The position numbers were made by a program, and so were the translations under genes. 64,000 bases of DNA from Bacteroidota bacterium (GTDB lineage: Bacteria > Bacteroidota > Bacteroidia > Flavobacteriales_D > Crocinitomicaceae): positions 682,001 through 746,000 of the forward strand of contig JACPUU010000012.1 of the NCBI GenBank assembly GCA_016192075.1, in the 5' to 3' direction. Below, one piece after another: positions 51,846 to 61,510 of this stretch (within the stretch, counting starts at the first letter, position 1; the number at the start of each line of letters is the position of its first letter). The notes under the pieces are model-generated. The model ran no database searches and had not been told where the DNA came from. It was given only the letters and a program-made list of their open reading frames with translations.

Positions 51846-54730
51846 GCTTTTTTATACAGTTTAATTTGTGTTATCCAGCCGCTTGTATCGTCTGATTCAT
51901 AAAACCCATACTCCAGATCACTTTCAGCATAAGATGCCCCGTTGTGTAAACGTATCCGGTCTCTGAGTATTTCAAGGCCTACTGAAGATTTAATTTTTTT
52001 TGATGCAGCCGGTTTATCCTGCTTTCCATTGTCTTTAACCACAACCGCGTAATGTGTTTTATATTCTGTAAGCTGCAATTCAATTTTTCCGGAATCCACT
52101 TTGCTTAGCGCATGTACAATGGAATTTTCAACCAGGGGCTGAAGCAAAAGCGGCGGCCATTTTATTTCTGCTGCAGCACATACCAGGTTCAGGTTTTCTT
52201 TAAACTCAAATGTATGACGGAATCTTTTGTTTTCCAGTGCTACGTATAAATTTATAAACCGGAGTTCCTCGTCGAGGGCAATGTATTCTGCTCTTGAATA
52301 ATCGAGCGTTTTTCGTATCAGCATTGCAAAATCAGACAAATAAATGACCGCGTCACGTGTGCCGTGGTTAATGATATACGACTGAATGGAGTTTATGGTG
52401 TTAAAGGTAAAATGCGGATTCATCTGCGATACCAGTGAACTCATTTCAAGCTTTACCCGCTCGTATTCAGCATCTTTCTTTTTTTGAACACGTTTCAGTA
52501 CAACCCGGTAAACCACCCACCCCAGCGCAAGCAGTATCAGTAACAGCAGCAGGTAAAACTCAAGTCTTAACCAAAAAGGTTTGCCAACCACCAGCGGAAT
52601 GCAGAGCGCGGTATAGTTACCAGGGCCAGCCATGGCCTGAATCTCTAACCGGTGCTCACCCTGTGTAATACCGTTAACAGATACGTGATTGTCTTCACAT
52701 ACCTGCCAGTCATCCTCTTCTGAAATACGATACCGGTAACTGATATTTTTGCTGTTGGCAAAAGCAACCTGGGTTACGTAAAGATCCAGGTTATCAAAAT
52801 AATCCAATTGAACGGGAAGGTTTTCAGCAAAGCTCCGGGGTGTATTATTCACGCTTAGTGAATCAACATAAAAATAACCGGAATTCATTTTGTCTTTGCC
52901 TGAAATGTTGTTTTGGTTAAAGAAACAAACTCCTTTTTTGCCTGCTACCCAAAGGGTGTCATTGTATAAACTCAGCATGGTAATTTCATTACTTGTCAGC
53001 CCATGACTGATTGTGACCATATCTACTCTATACCTCCCGTTTTTGCCAAACACCACCTGGTTGATGCCTTCACTTGATGCAACCCAAAAAGTTGAATCAG
53101 CTGCGGGTTCTATTTCCAGTATATAGTCTGACAAAAGGCCCCTTTCTGTTCCAAAACTGACAAGCCGGTCGTCTTTAAAAATATAAACCCCTTTATCGTC
53201 TGAACCAATCAGCAATACCCCGTTCTGGTATGCAAGCGCATTAAAGTTTCTTCCCCGGCCGTTAATAAACTGTGATTCGAGAATGGTATCTGCGCTATGC
53301 CTGATCTCATAGATTCCAGAAACGGTTGCAGCCAAAGAAACCGAATCATTTATTTCTGCAACATCATTTATGCGCGGTATTTCAAGCAAATGAGAAACCA
53401 AACCATTTTTACCATTGACATAAACCGAATTACCTGACCAGCCAATGATTCTTTTTGTATTTTTTTCATTTAAATACCAGTACGTGTTGCGGTATTCATT
53501 TGAACCAGCCAATTTTCCAAAATAAGATTCACAACCGGCCTGTTTCGTCTGATAATATCCACAGTAGCTGATATCCGGCATGGTAATTACCGCTCCACTA
53601 AAATCAGCGGCAAAAATATTGGCTGTTCGTTCTATATTTAAAACAATGAGTTTGTTTTGATACCGTTCAACACGCCTCACGGATATTGACTGAGAATCGG
53701 GTAATTCAACCTGCCTGATTTCCTGCGCGGGGTAATAAAAAACGCCTTGCTGCAATGTAGAAAGCCACAGGCCGCCTTCATGATCAATGCAAATATTATC
53801 AACCGTATAATCTTTCAAAAGTGTGTGACAGGTTTCAAGGTTACGGTCAACTGCAAAGCAGCCTTTAAACGTGCCTGCCAGCAGGTCATTTTTACGGCCC
53901 TGCAATTTAAGGCATTCTGCCGGAAGCTCCCTGTAGCTGATTTCATGCGGCGTCATTTTAAAAAGGTATTTTCCAAGCGCCAGAAAGCAAGTATCACCTT
54001 CAAAAAAATGATCTGCTATACCAAACTGAAAATTAAAATTATACAGGGCCGTTGACAAGGCCAGTTCTTTGCCGTAAGGTGAGCGTACTATCAAATCTTT
54101 TTGCCCGTTTTTGGGAACATCAGGCTTATCAAAACGGGTTGCCGGTATTTTATGCGCACCAAATGATTCAAATTCAACATACATCATATAGTCTCCCTCC
54201 ACAAACCGGGTGTGGTCACCGGTATTAACAGCACGTACCCCGCCTGCCTGATCAATGTGAATAAAACCCGGTGATGTCAAAAAAGTAAGTATGTACGAAT
54301 GATCTTCCAGAAAATAAACATGACGAATGTAAGCCCGGGCTATGGAGGTGCTTTGCATGACTGACAGCAGGGTGTCACTGACGGGGTGTTTTATAAAACG
54401 GACATTTTCAGTCAGCGGGTTGAAAAAAAAGAGGGCATGGGACTCAGCATACATCCATACTTTATCAGGTGATTCAACAAAAAAATTCAAGATGCAATTT
54501 TCAGGTAACCCGTTAACAGTATTATAAGTAACAAAATGGCGACCATCAAACCGTGTAATACCCATATTGGTTGAAAACCACATACGGCCGCGTTTGTCCT
54601 GAAACATGCCGTGTACCTCAGAAGCAGGCAGCCCGTCATCAGGCGTGAAATTTCTGAAATACAAGTGCTGGCAATGCACAGGCATGCAGTTGAATACAAG
54701 TACAAAAACAAGGAGTTGTATTATTTTCAC
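51842..54730 (-). CDS. Sensor histidine kinase with two-component propeller (LytS-type)
   Basis: A 962-residue hybrid-length sensor. A signal peptide (to about 20) leads to a periplasmic beta-propeller of the Reg_prop type (opening YFRNFTPDDGLPASEVHGMF, with repeated motifs like GLSTLQQGVFYYPAQ-like WLSTLQQGVFYYP), then a Y_Y_Y-like domain (about 640-720), a membrane helix (about 733-753), and a LytS-type kinase. The phospho-acceptor His lies in LVSQMNPHFTFNTINSIQSY and the ATP N-box in LVENSIVHAL. Propeller sensors in this phylum often read polysaccharides. It is coupled to the LytTR regulator. Confidence 0.92.
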   Translation of the reverse strand: MKIIQLLVFVLVFNCMPVHCQHLYFRNFTPDDGLPASEVHGMFQDKRGRMWFSTNMGITRFDGRHFVTYNTVNGLPENCILNFFVESPDKVWMYAESHALFFFNPLTENVRFIKHPVSDTLLSVMQSTSIARAYIRHVYFLEDHSYILTFLTSPGFIHIDQAGGVRAVNTGDHTRFVEGDYMMYVEFESFGAHKIPATRFDKPDVPKNGQKDLIVRSPYGKELALSTALYNFNFQFGIADHFFEGDTCFLALGKYLFKMTPHEISYRELPAECLKLQGRKNDLLAGTFKGCFAVDRNLETCHTLLKDYTVDNICIDHEGGLWLSTLQQGVFYYPAQEIRQVELPDSQSISVRRVERYQNKLIVLNIERTANIFAADFSGAVITMPDISYCGYYQTKQAGCESYFGKLAGSNEYRNTYWYLNEKNTKRIIGWSGNSVYVNGKNGLVSHLLEIPRINDVAEINDSVSLAATVSGIYEIRHSADTILESQFINGRGRNFNALAYQNGVLLIGSDDKGVYIFKDDRLVSFGTERGLLSDYILEIEPAADSTFWVASSEGINQVVFGKNGRYRVDMVTISHGLTSNEITMLSLYNDTLWVAGKKGVCFFNQNNISGKDKMNSGYFYVDSLSVNNTPRSFAENLPVQLDYFDNLDLYVTQVAFANSKNISYRYRISEEDDWQVCEDNHVSVNGITQGEHRLEIQAMAGPGNYTALCIPLVVGKPFWLRLEFYLLLLLILLALGWVVYRVVLKRVQKKKDAEYERVKLEMSSLVSQMNPHFTFNTINSIQSYIINHGTRDAVIYLSDFAMLIRKTLDYSRAEYIALDEELRFINLYVALENKRFRHTFEFKENLNLVCAAAEIKWPPLLLQPLVENSIVHALSKVDSGKIELQLTEYKTHYAVVVKDNGKQDKPAASKKIKSSVGLEILRDRIRLHNGASYAESDLEYGFYESDDTSGWITQIKLYKKA

Positions 54731-54958
54731 AAAAAACAGCTTAGTGTATTCCCTACATACGAACGCGACCTCACAACTGTACTATTTCACTTGTCCGGCA
54801 TGCTCTAAGGTAACAAAAACCAACAAATGGAAACCATCAGACAGCAAGTGCCTTACAAAAATCTGCCTGGCGTTACCTGGCGGCATTATCAATCAGAGGC
54901 CTGAAACCCCTCAGCCAAATTATAAGTATATTTATCCCCAAACATAAGATGATTCAGC

Positions 54959-56107
54959 ATGCTAAGGTTGTTTGTCACTTCTTCACAAATATGTACGGTT
55001 TACCTTTCGGTATATGCAAAAAAAAGCGTTCAGCAGGGTTATAAAGACATTCTGATTATCGATAACACAAAAAAGAAGAAGGCACTCGTTGAAGGGATTC
55101 AAAAAGCTTCAAAAATTCATAACTGGACCGAGGTAATTGACCTTTCAGAAAATATAGCCAATGAATTAAACAGCAAACCAAGTTTACGAAAACGGATTAC
55201 CCGTAAAATGAAATCGCTGCTGTTTATACGGTCTGTTTACGGTGCGCTCCACGCGTGGTTTGTAAAAAAACAAGACCAAAAAAGAATCGGTCTGCTCAGG
55301 GAACGGCTCAAAAACTACCTGCATCAGAATTCAGACAATGTTGAATTGGGAATGCTCACTCAGACAAGTCTCAACAAACCACTCATTCAACTATTTCCCG
55401 GTGCCAGAAAGTTGTATTTTGAGCACGGCATTGGTGATTACTTTTACATCAGCACACCACCTTTTGCCAACTCGTCCTTTTATTGTGTTTTTGCCGCATC
55501 GTTCAGTAAATTTGTTTCAAAAAACAATTACCCCGTGAATGTTCACGGCTATATTGAGCCTGTTGATTACCGTAATGCGTTTGATCAGCTTTCAAGCGTT
55601 GAAACGGACAAAAATCTGAAAAAATATACGGGAGAAACTAAACTGGTTCTGATACTAATGGATGCTGCTGAAATTTATCATCCACCCAAAGTATTCTGGA
55701 CAGATTACCTGGCTGAATGTATTCGCCTGACCGACACACCTGAAAACTACCGGTTTCTATTGAAACCGCACCCCGCCCAATCAAATGAGGTGTTGGAAAT
55801 TACCGAACAGTATTTTAAAACATCAGGTCTGGATTTTGTTATGCTGAAAGATCAGTATTTTATTCACTCTGGTGTTGAGTTGTTATACCATGATATTTAC
55901 AAGGATGTAGATTATGTTTTTTCAACATTTTCTTCGGCTCTGTTTTACCTGGCACACTTCTATCCTCAACATACAAAATACTATTACCTCTATAATTTTG
56001 TGAAACCTTATTTTAAAAATGCGCCGCAACAATACAGTGAAATTTTTAGCGGTCTGGACAATTATTTTAACGAGGTTTTCAGCGGAGAAAATGTAGTCCG
56101 GATTTAA
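54959..56107 (+). CDS. Sialyltransferase-like glycosyltransferase (polysialyltransferase family)
   Basis: A 382-residue protein with three motifs of bacterial (poly)sialyltransferases: an acidic-X-G element in YFEHGIGDYF (about 160), the HP motif FLLKPHPAQSNE (about 268) and a Ser-rich SS motif YVFSTFSSALFYL (about 325). The order and spacing fit the GT52/PF07388-like group. It would transfer a CMP-activated nonulosonate onto a surface glycan. The neighbouring NeuB and CMP-sugar synthetase genes fit this role. It is convergent with the methyltransferase gene. Similarity is by motif only. Confidence 0.58.
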   Translation: MLRLFVTSSQICTVYLSVYAKKSVQQGYKDILIIDNTKKKKALVEGIQKASKIHNWTEVIDLSENIANELNSKPSLRKRITRKMKSLLFIRSVYGALHAWFVKKQDQKRIGLLRERLKNYLHQNSDNVELGMLTQTSLNKPLIQLFPGARKLYFEHGIGDYFYISTPPFANSSFYCVFAASFSKFVSKNNYPVNVHGYIEPVDYRNAFDQLSSVETDKNLKKYTGETKLVLILMDAAEIYHPPKVFWTDYLAECIRLTDTPENYRFLLKPHPAQSNEVLEITEQYFKTSGLDFVMLKDQYFIHSGVELLYHDIYKDVDYVFSTFSSALFYLAHFYPQHTKYYYLYNFVKPYFKNAPQQYSEIFSGLDNYFNEVFSGENVVRI

Positions 56108-56166
56108 CTGCGACCAGACACAACATCATTTTATGCAATTGAATTAGTGCGCCCGACACCCTGTAC

Positions 56167-57051
56167 TTACGGTTTTTCGGCAATTGCAATAATGGTATCA
56201 GTTTGATCAAGTGATTTCAGTACGTTAGCGTATGCCTCCTCCAGGGATGCATTTCTGAACGCATGGAGTTTATCATGACCGCCCGGCTCACCTTTATGCA
56301 ACCAGTTGAGATGATTTGCAAGCGGATAACGCTGAACCCCTTTTACCGTGATATTTTTGAAGCCGGCTTCCTGCAAAAAAGTACTCAGACTTTGACGTGT
56401 ATGTAAAATCAGGTGCTCACTCCAAAAGGTAAAACGCTTGAATGCATCAAGATCAAAACTGGTGATCAAAGCGTCATTTGCATGCGGAACTTCGATGATT
56501 ATTTTTCCGCCGGCACACATTCGGTCAGCAATATCTTTCAGCATCGTTAATGGATCAACCAGGTGTTCAAATACATGAAACAAACTCACTACTTCAAATT
56601 TTGCCGTTGCCGGTATGGCAGAAACGCTTTCAAAAACAGGGTATCCCAGTTCATTTAAAAGCAGGCGTATATCACGTTGAGGCTCAACAGCAGAAACTTC
56701 GGCAGCAAAGGGTTTTAGCAAATCCAAAATACCTCCTAACCCTGAGCCGATATCAAGGTAATTTTTATTTGTAACCAGGTGTCTGAACTGGTTGTAACGA
56801 CGGTAATCATCGTCGTAGGTGCTTTTGAGCGCTTGTTCGCGCCCGTCTGCTGACCAGTAAGATGTCCCTTCTTTTTCAGTATAATACGCTTTTTGAATAT
56901 GGCTAAGGGTTGACAGAAAAATTACCCCTGATTTGTTACACCGCATTACGGCAACATCCTTGTTGTCACGAACAGCCGGATAAAAAGTAACCACCTGATT
57001 TTCATCAATCACATTCAGCGCTGCCAACTGCCGTCTTATTTCATTTTCCAT
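56167..57051 (-). CDS. Class I SAM-dependent methyltransferase
   Basis: A 294-residue protein. The SAM site is NYLDIGSGLGGILDLLKPF near residues 95-113; EVSAVEPQRDI is the acidic loop and FEVVSLFHVFEHLVDPLTML is motif IV-like. The N-terminal ~80 residues (VTFYPAVRDNKDVAVMRCNK) resemble those of sugar-modifying methyltransferases in polysaccharide loci. It is the last gene of the nonulosonate operon and probably methylates a sugar or its precursor. Confidence 0.78.
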   Translation of the reverse strand: MENEIRRQLAALNVIDENQVVTFYPAVRDNKDVAVMRCNKSGVIFLSTLSHIQKAYYTEKEGTSYWSADGREQALKSTYDDDYRRYNQFRHLVTNKNYLDIGSGLGGILDLLKPFAAEVSAVEPQRDIRLLLNELGYPVFESVSAIPATAKFEVVSLFHVFEHLVDPLTMLKDIADRMCAGGKIIIEVPHANDALITSFDLDAFKRFTFWSEHLILHTRQSLSTFLQEAGFKNITVKGVQRYPLANHLNWLHKGEPGGHDKLHAFRNASLEEAYANVLKSLDQTDTIIAIAEKP

Positions 57052-57112
57052 AGTAAGGTTATATCTACTGGTTTATTAGTTTTTTTCACCGTATTTGTAT
57101 GTATTCATATAT

Positions 57113-57892
57113 TCAGAGACTCCACCCATCATCAACCACAATGTTCTGCCCGTTGATGTATTCAGACAAATCAGATAGTAAAAACAAAAGTGTTCCACAC
57201 AGATCTTCCGGATTCAGCATGCCTTTATTGGTGCCGTACCTGTTGTATTTTTCGACAAAGGAAGGGTGCTGATTATTGAAAACACCGCCCGGACTGATGC
57301 AATTAAAACGAAGGTTCTTGTTTTTATAGTAACGGGCAAAATATTTTGTCAGGTGAGTAATTCCTGACTTAATGGGAGCATAATCAACCGGCATGGTAAA
57401 ATCAGCTTCTTCATAAATATCAAACCGCGGCGCCACCACTCCGTAAATGGAACTCATGCTGATAATATTTCCAAATCCCTGTTTGACAAAATACTTTGAA
57501 AACTGCTGCATGCAAAGAAAATAGCCTCCCAGGTGGTTGGTCAAATTCTCACAAAACGCATCGTACGAAGACTCGTCCAACACCTTTGAATAATTGGAAT
57601 TACGTGGGTGTGCATTGTTAAGCAAGGCATCTATTTTTCCAAATTTAAGGTGCGTTTCTTCGATCAGGCGCTCAACTGAATGGATGTTGTTGATTGACGT
57701 TTCAGAAAATAAAATACGGTCCTGACTAACACCACTTTCGGCCAACGTCAGCAGCAGTCTGTTTCCGGCTTCTTTGTCCAGATCAGCAATTACCACACGC
57801 CCGTTGTGCTCCAGTACAGCTTTTACAAATGTACTGCCCAGGAAACCGCATCCGCCGGTAATGACAACAACTTTATTTTCCAGATTTATCAT
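57113..57892 (-). CDS. SDR-family oxidoreductase in the nonulosonate operon
   Basis: A 259-residue classical SDR. TGGCGFLGSTFVKAVLEHNG (about 12-31) binds the cofactor, NNAHP is near 90 in place of NNAG, and the catalytic SMSSIYGV and YAPIKSGITHLTKYF (about 145-178) complete the triad. The second strand's acidic residues (VIADLDKEA) suggest NAD(H). GGVFNNQHPSFVEKYNRYGT is an insert typical of sugar-modifying SDRs of surface polysaccharide loci. The substrate is likely a sugar intermediate. Confidence 0.82.
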   Translation of the reverse strand: MINLENKVVVITGGCGFLGSTFVKAVLEHNGRVVIADLDKEAGNRLLLTLAESGVSQDRILFSETSINNIHSVERLIEETHLKFGKIDALLNNAHPRNSNYSKVLDESSYDAFCENLTNHLGGYFLCMQQFSKYFVKQGFGNIISMSSIYGVVAPRFDIYEEADFTMPVDYAPIKSGITHLTKYFARYYKNKNLRFNCISPGGVFNNQHPSFVEKYNRYGTNKGMLNPEDLCGTLLFLLSDLSEYINGQNIVVDDGWSL

Positions 57893-57943
57893 GAGTTATT
57901 TTTATACGTAAGCAGCACCCCAAAATAATGGTGAACGGGTACA

Positions 57944-59302
57944 CTAATTATATTTTCTGAAAACAGGTTTTACGCTCCGGCCGGTTAAATAGTGCTCTAT
58001 TCCATCTTCCAGCGCTTTCTTATAAACAATCAATGATTTTCTGGCCGCGTTCAGGGTTATATCAAGTTCTTCTTCACGGTGTGAATAGGATAATGCAACC
58101 CAGGGAATAAGTACGTTATTTTTAATCATCTCCTGCGAAAAAAGCGTTCTGAACTCTAACGAAACAGCCTTGTTCTGATCACGCGTAAAGTAATACGGTG
58201 AACAGGCAAATCCGCCCATATTAAACTGCTCTGAAATCTGCAACTCTTCAGCAATTTCATTAATACCGGTAATCATTTTTTTTCCGTAATTCCAAAGGTG
58301 ATCTGTGACATGGTGCTTTTTGTAAACATCAATGGTTTTGATTAAAGCACCAAACGCACTCATTTCACTGCCGTGCGTGGTGGAAATCAAAAATACCCGT
58401 TCTTTACCCTCTTCATTGATTCCGCCAAGGTTCATGATTTCTTTTTTGCCTATGAGTGCAGCTTGCGCAAAACCATTGGCCATGCCCTTGCCAAAAGTTG
58501 CCAGATCAGGTTCTATGTCGTATGTTTTTTGCGCACCGTGTAAATCCCATCTGAAACCGGTAATCATTTCGTCAAGAATAAATACGGTTCCGTTTTTTTT
58601 GCAAAGTTGCTTTACCTGGTGTAAAAAATTAGACTGCTTATTGGAACATAAAGCGGGATTTGGCTTATCAAGCAAGCCGCAGGTACATTCAGGCGGACAA
58701 GGTGATTGAAACGTTGCCGGCTCAAGTATTACGCAGGCAATTTGTCCCGGATATTGCTGAAACAATGCCTCAAGCGTCTCTATTTTGTTATAGTTGAATT
58801 TTAAACTCAGGCTTTTATGCTCTTCCGGCACGCCTTTGTCCATGGGTGTTGTACCAATAAACCAATCGTCATAGGTAAAAAAAGGATGATCAGCGCACAG
58901 CGCCACATATTTACGCCCGGTATAAGCACGCGCCAGTTTTACCGCAGCGGTGGTAACGGTTGATCCGTTTTTGGCAAACTTAACCATATCAGCCCAGGGG
59001 AAAAGTTCCAGCATGGTTTCAGCAGCCTTAAGTTCAGTCAGCGTTGAGCGTGTAAGGTTATTTCCCTTTTTTATTTCTGCAATGGCGGCATCACTCACTT
59101 CATCAAAATCATACCCCAGAGTTACAGAACGAAGGCCCATGCCATAATCCAGAAACTTATTGCCGTCGGCATCCCAAATGTAGGCGCCTTTTCCTCTTTC
59201 AAGAATGGCCGGTGCATTTACAGGATATTGATCATCTCCACGGCTATAGGTATGAGCCCCACCGGGAATTAATGCATTTAATTTTTTACTGTAGTCTGTC
59301 AT
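57944..59302 (-). CDS. Class III aminotransferase, glutamate-1-semialdehyde-aminomutase-like
   Basis: The ATG at 59302 (MTDYSKKLNALIPGGAHTYS) gives 452 residues; an upstream TTG is unlikely. It shares GSA-aminomutase hallmarks: IPGGAHTYSRGDDQYP, GAYIWDADGNKFLDYGMGLR and, near 255, ILDEMITGFRWDLHG. The PLP Lys lies in LATFGKGMANGFAQAA. True HemL is usually elsewhere in the genome and lacks the CPPECTCGLLDKPNPALCSN Cys-rich insert seen at about 212-231, so this is probably a sugar or side-chain aminotransferase of the operon. Confidence 0.82.
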   Translation of the reverse strand: MTDYSKKLNALIPGGAHTYSRGDDQYPVNAPAILERGKGAYIWDADGNKFLDYGMGLRSVTLGYDFDEVSDAAIAEIKKGNNLTRSTLTELKAAETMLELFPWADMVKFAKNGSTVTTAAVKLARAYTGRKYVALCADHPFFTYDDWFIGTTPMDKGVPEEHKSLSLKFNYNKIETLEALFQQYPGQIACVILEPATFQSPCPPECTCGLLDKPNPALCSNKQSNFLHQVKQLCKKNGTVFILDEMITGFRWDLHGAQKTYDIEPDLATFGKGMANGFAQAALIGKKEIMNLGGINEEGKERVFLISTTHGSEMSAFGALIKTIDVYKKHHVTDHLWNYGKKMITGINEIAEELQISEQFNMGGFACSPYYFTRDQNKAVSLEFRTLFSQEMIKNNVLIPWVALSYSHREEELDITLNAARKSLIVYKKALEDGIEHYLTGRSVKPVFRKYN

Positions 59303-59325
59303 GATTGTATTCAAATTTTGCAATT

Positions 59326-60042
59326 TTATTCCAGTATACCTTCTATTCTTGCCTGTATTAAACGCTCAACAAGAATAAAGTCAACGATGTCATCAATTTC
59401 AAATGATTTCCATTTAGGCATAATATACCCCAGTGTTTTTTCATGATAAAAACTCCTGCGGGCTTTCAGGCTTTCTGTTTTTGAAATGTACATACTGCCT
59501 TCAAAAAAATAAACATCTTCGGTGTCCTGTCTCCTGTAAAATTTGAAATCCTTGTTTTCATACGGATCCAAAAAACCACCCTTCAATTTGGTTAGAAACA
59601 TGGGATGACAACTTTCAGTTTTACCAACACCCACAAGACTTTCAGCACCGGGCGTTTTTTTTAAAAAATCAAGTGCCTGCATCAAATCCAAAGCTGTTCG
59701 CTGGGGTGATGTAGGTTCTACCATAGCCAGATAGTCAAAGTGTTCACCTTTTTCTTCCATGGCAATAAGCGCATGCAAAACCACGTCTATATGCCCAACA
59801 TGGTCCTGCGCCAGTTCAGCGGGGCGCATAAAGGGAACAAGCGCCCCGTAATTGCGTGCTACGTCAGCAATCTCCTCACTATCTGTTGATACAATGACAC
59901 GGGCACCGGTTATTTGCGCGGCCGCCTGTAAAGCAGCTTCAATAGACCATGCAATAAGCGGCTTGCCACACATGGGTTTTATGTTTTTACCGGGCAAACC
60001 CTTGCTTCCTCCTCTTGCCGGAATCAGAAATAATACACTCAC
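59326..60042 (-). CDS. CMP-nonulosonate cytidylyltransferase (NeuA-like)
   Basis: A 238-residue nucleotidyltransferase of the acylneuraminate cytidylyltransferase family. The mononucleotide-binding motif is FLIPARGGSKGLPGKNIKPM near residue 5; AWSIEAALQA and RVIVSTDSEEIADVARNYGA follow, with VEPTSPQRTALDLMQALDFL near 108. It activates the product of NeuB with CTP. Starts with GTG. It lies between the CBS-DegT fusion and the class III aminotransferase. Whether it uses Neu5Ac, legionaminate or another nonulosonate is open. Confidence 0.9.
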   Translation of the reverse strand: MSVLFLIPARGGSKGLPGKNIKPMCGKPLIAWSIEAALQAAAQITGARVIVSTDSEEIADVARNYGALVPFMRPAELAQDHVGHIDVVLHALIAMEEKGEHFDYLAMVEPTSPQRTALDLMQALDFLKKTPGAESLVGVGKTESCHPMFLTKLKGGFLDPYENKDFKFYRRQDTEDVYFFEGSMYISKTESLKARRSFYHEKTLGYIMPKWKSFEIDDIVDFILVERLIQARIEGILE

Positions 60043-60046
60043 GCTT

Positions 60047-61510
60047 TTATTGTTTAATTTCTTTGATCTCCATAATTGTTTTCAGAGATAGTTTAATGTT
60101 TTCTATTTCATCCGAAGTAATATTTACCGATGAAGGAAAACTTATCCCCTGTTTAGAGATGTATAATGAATTTTCAAAAGTACTTTTTGTCGGGTAATCT
60201 TTATACGGCGGCATTAAATGCAATGGATAAAATGCCGGGCGTGTTTCAACCCCGTTACGCAACATTTTTTCAATCAGCAAATCCCTTGATACGGGTACGC
60301 CTTCTTTAAGCAGTGCCGTATAGAGCCAGAAACCGTTATAAGCCCACTCCTCCTGCGGTGGCAATTCAAACGAACCGAGTTCACCCAGTATGGCATTGTA
60401 GGTTGAAGCAATTTCTCTTTTTTTGGTTACAAAATCATTTACACGCTCTAACTGAGCACACCCCAATGCGCCCTGCAGATTTGTCATCCGGTAATTAAAG
60501 CCAACAAATTCATGCCAGTATTTGCGGGTTTTACTCATTCCGTGATCACGCAGTATCAATGCTTTTTCGTACACCTTTTCATTTTTAAAAAAGACCATTC
60601 CGCCTTCACCGGTTGTGATGGTTTTATTTCCAAAAAAACTAAAGGTGGCAGCATCAGCCTCTCTCCCCACATGTTTTCCTTTATACAGGCTGCCAACTGC
60701 CTCAGCACAATCTTCAACAACAAAAAGGTTGTGCTTTTCAGCAATGGCAAAAATTTCATCCATGTGGCAAGGATGCCCGTAGAGGTGAACCGGCATAATG
60801 GCCTTTGTTTTGGGACCCAGGTTTTTTTCAATTTCTGAAATGCTGATCGTCCATGTTTTGCGGTCTATATCTACAAGAACGGGCGTAGCACCAGTATAGA
60901 TAATGGCATTGATGGATGCGGCAAACGTAATATCAGGCACCAGCACCTCATCTCCGGGACCTATTCCCAAAGCCACCAGTGCCAGGTGTAAGGCTACCGT
61001 TCCATTGCTGACTGCAAGCGGATACCTGGCCCCGCAAAATTCAGCAAAGTCTTTTTCAAAGCGCCTTACATAAGCCCCCTGTGAAGAGATCCATCCGGTT
61101 TTTATACAATCAGAAACATAAGTCAGCTCATTTCCATCAAGCATTGGCTGCATAATGGGAGTACGATGCAAACGACTGAAACTGGCATAATCCACAGGTT
61201 TACGTTGCTCATCTACCAGCGGAATGTGTCTTACCACATTAGTCAGTGCTGCCTGAACCACTGCCTGCGGTGAATCAACCGAAAAACTGATAAACGATGT
61301 TTGCATGACATCCCGAATACCCACCTGGATTGTTTTTCCTTGAATCAATGCCCTGCGGATGTCACCATCTGTTAAAACTCCCACCAATTGACCGGCATTG
61401 TTTGTTACAAAGCAAATACCCTGGGCATTATTGTCGATCACCTTTAATGCATCAGCAAGGTTATTGTCCTGGTTGATCAACATCTCCTGTATGGCAGAGT
61501 TAGTTTGCAT
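60047..61510 (-). CDS. CBS domain pair fused to a DegT/DnrJ/EryC1 aminotransferase
   Basis: A 487-residue fusion. Residues ~1-120 are a CBS pair (VTNNAGQLVGVLTDGDIRRA, then RDVMQTSFISFSVDSPQAVV and RHIPLVDEQ). From ~125 a sugar aminotransferase of the DegT/DnrJ/EryC1/StrS family follows, with ICVSNGT-like PLAVSNGTVALHLAL, MPVHLYGHPCHMDEI, VVEDCAEAVG and the PLP-Lys region FSFFGNKTITTGEGGMV. CBS pairs in nonulosonate pathways are normally fused to a nucleotidyltransferase, so this linkage is unusual. It probably aminates a keto-sugar precursor under nucleotide control. It overlaps the upstream gene by 11 bases. Confidence 0.9.
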   Translation of the reverse strand: MQTNSAIQEMLINQDNNLADALKVIDNNAQGICFVTNNAGQLVGVLTDGDIRRALIQGKTIQVGIRDVMQTSFISFSVDSPQAVVQAALTNVVRHIPLVDEQRKPVDYASFSRLHRTPIMQPMLDGNELTYVSDCIKTGWISSQGAYVRRFEKDFAEFCGARYPLAVSNGTVALHLALVALGIGPGDEVLVPDITFAASINAIIYTGATPVLVDIDRKTWTISISEIEKNLGPKTKAIMPVHLYGHPCHMDEIFAIAEKHNLFVVEDCAEAVGSLYKGKHVGREADAATFSFFGNKTITTGEGGMVFFKNEKVYEKALILRDHGMSKTRKYWHEFVGFNYRMTNLQGALGCAQLERVNDFVTKKREIASTYNAILGELGSFELPPQEEWAYNGFWLYTALLKEGVPVSRDLLIEKMLRNGVETRPAFYPLHLMPPYKDYPTKSTFENSLYISKQGISFPSSVNITSDEIENIKLSLKTIMEIKEIKQ

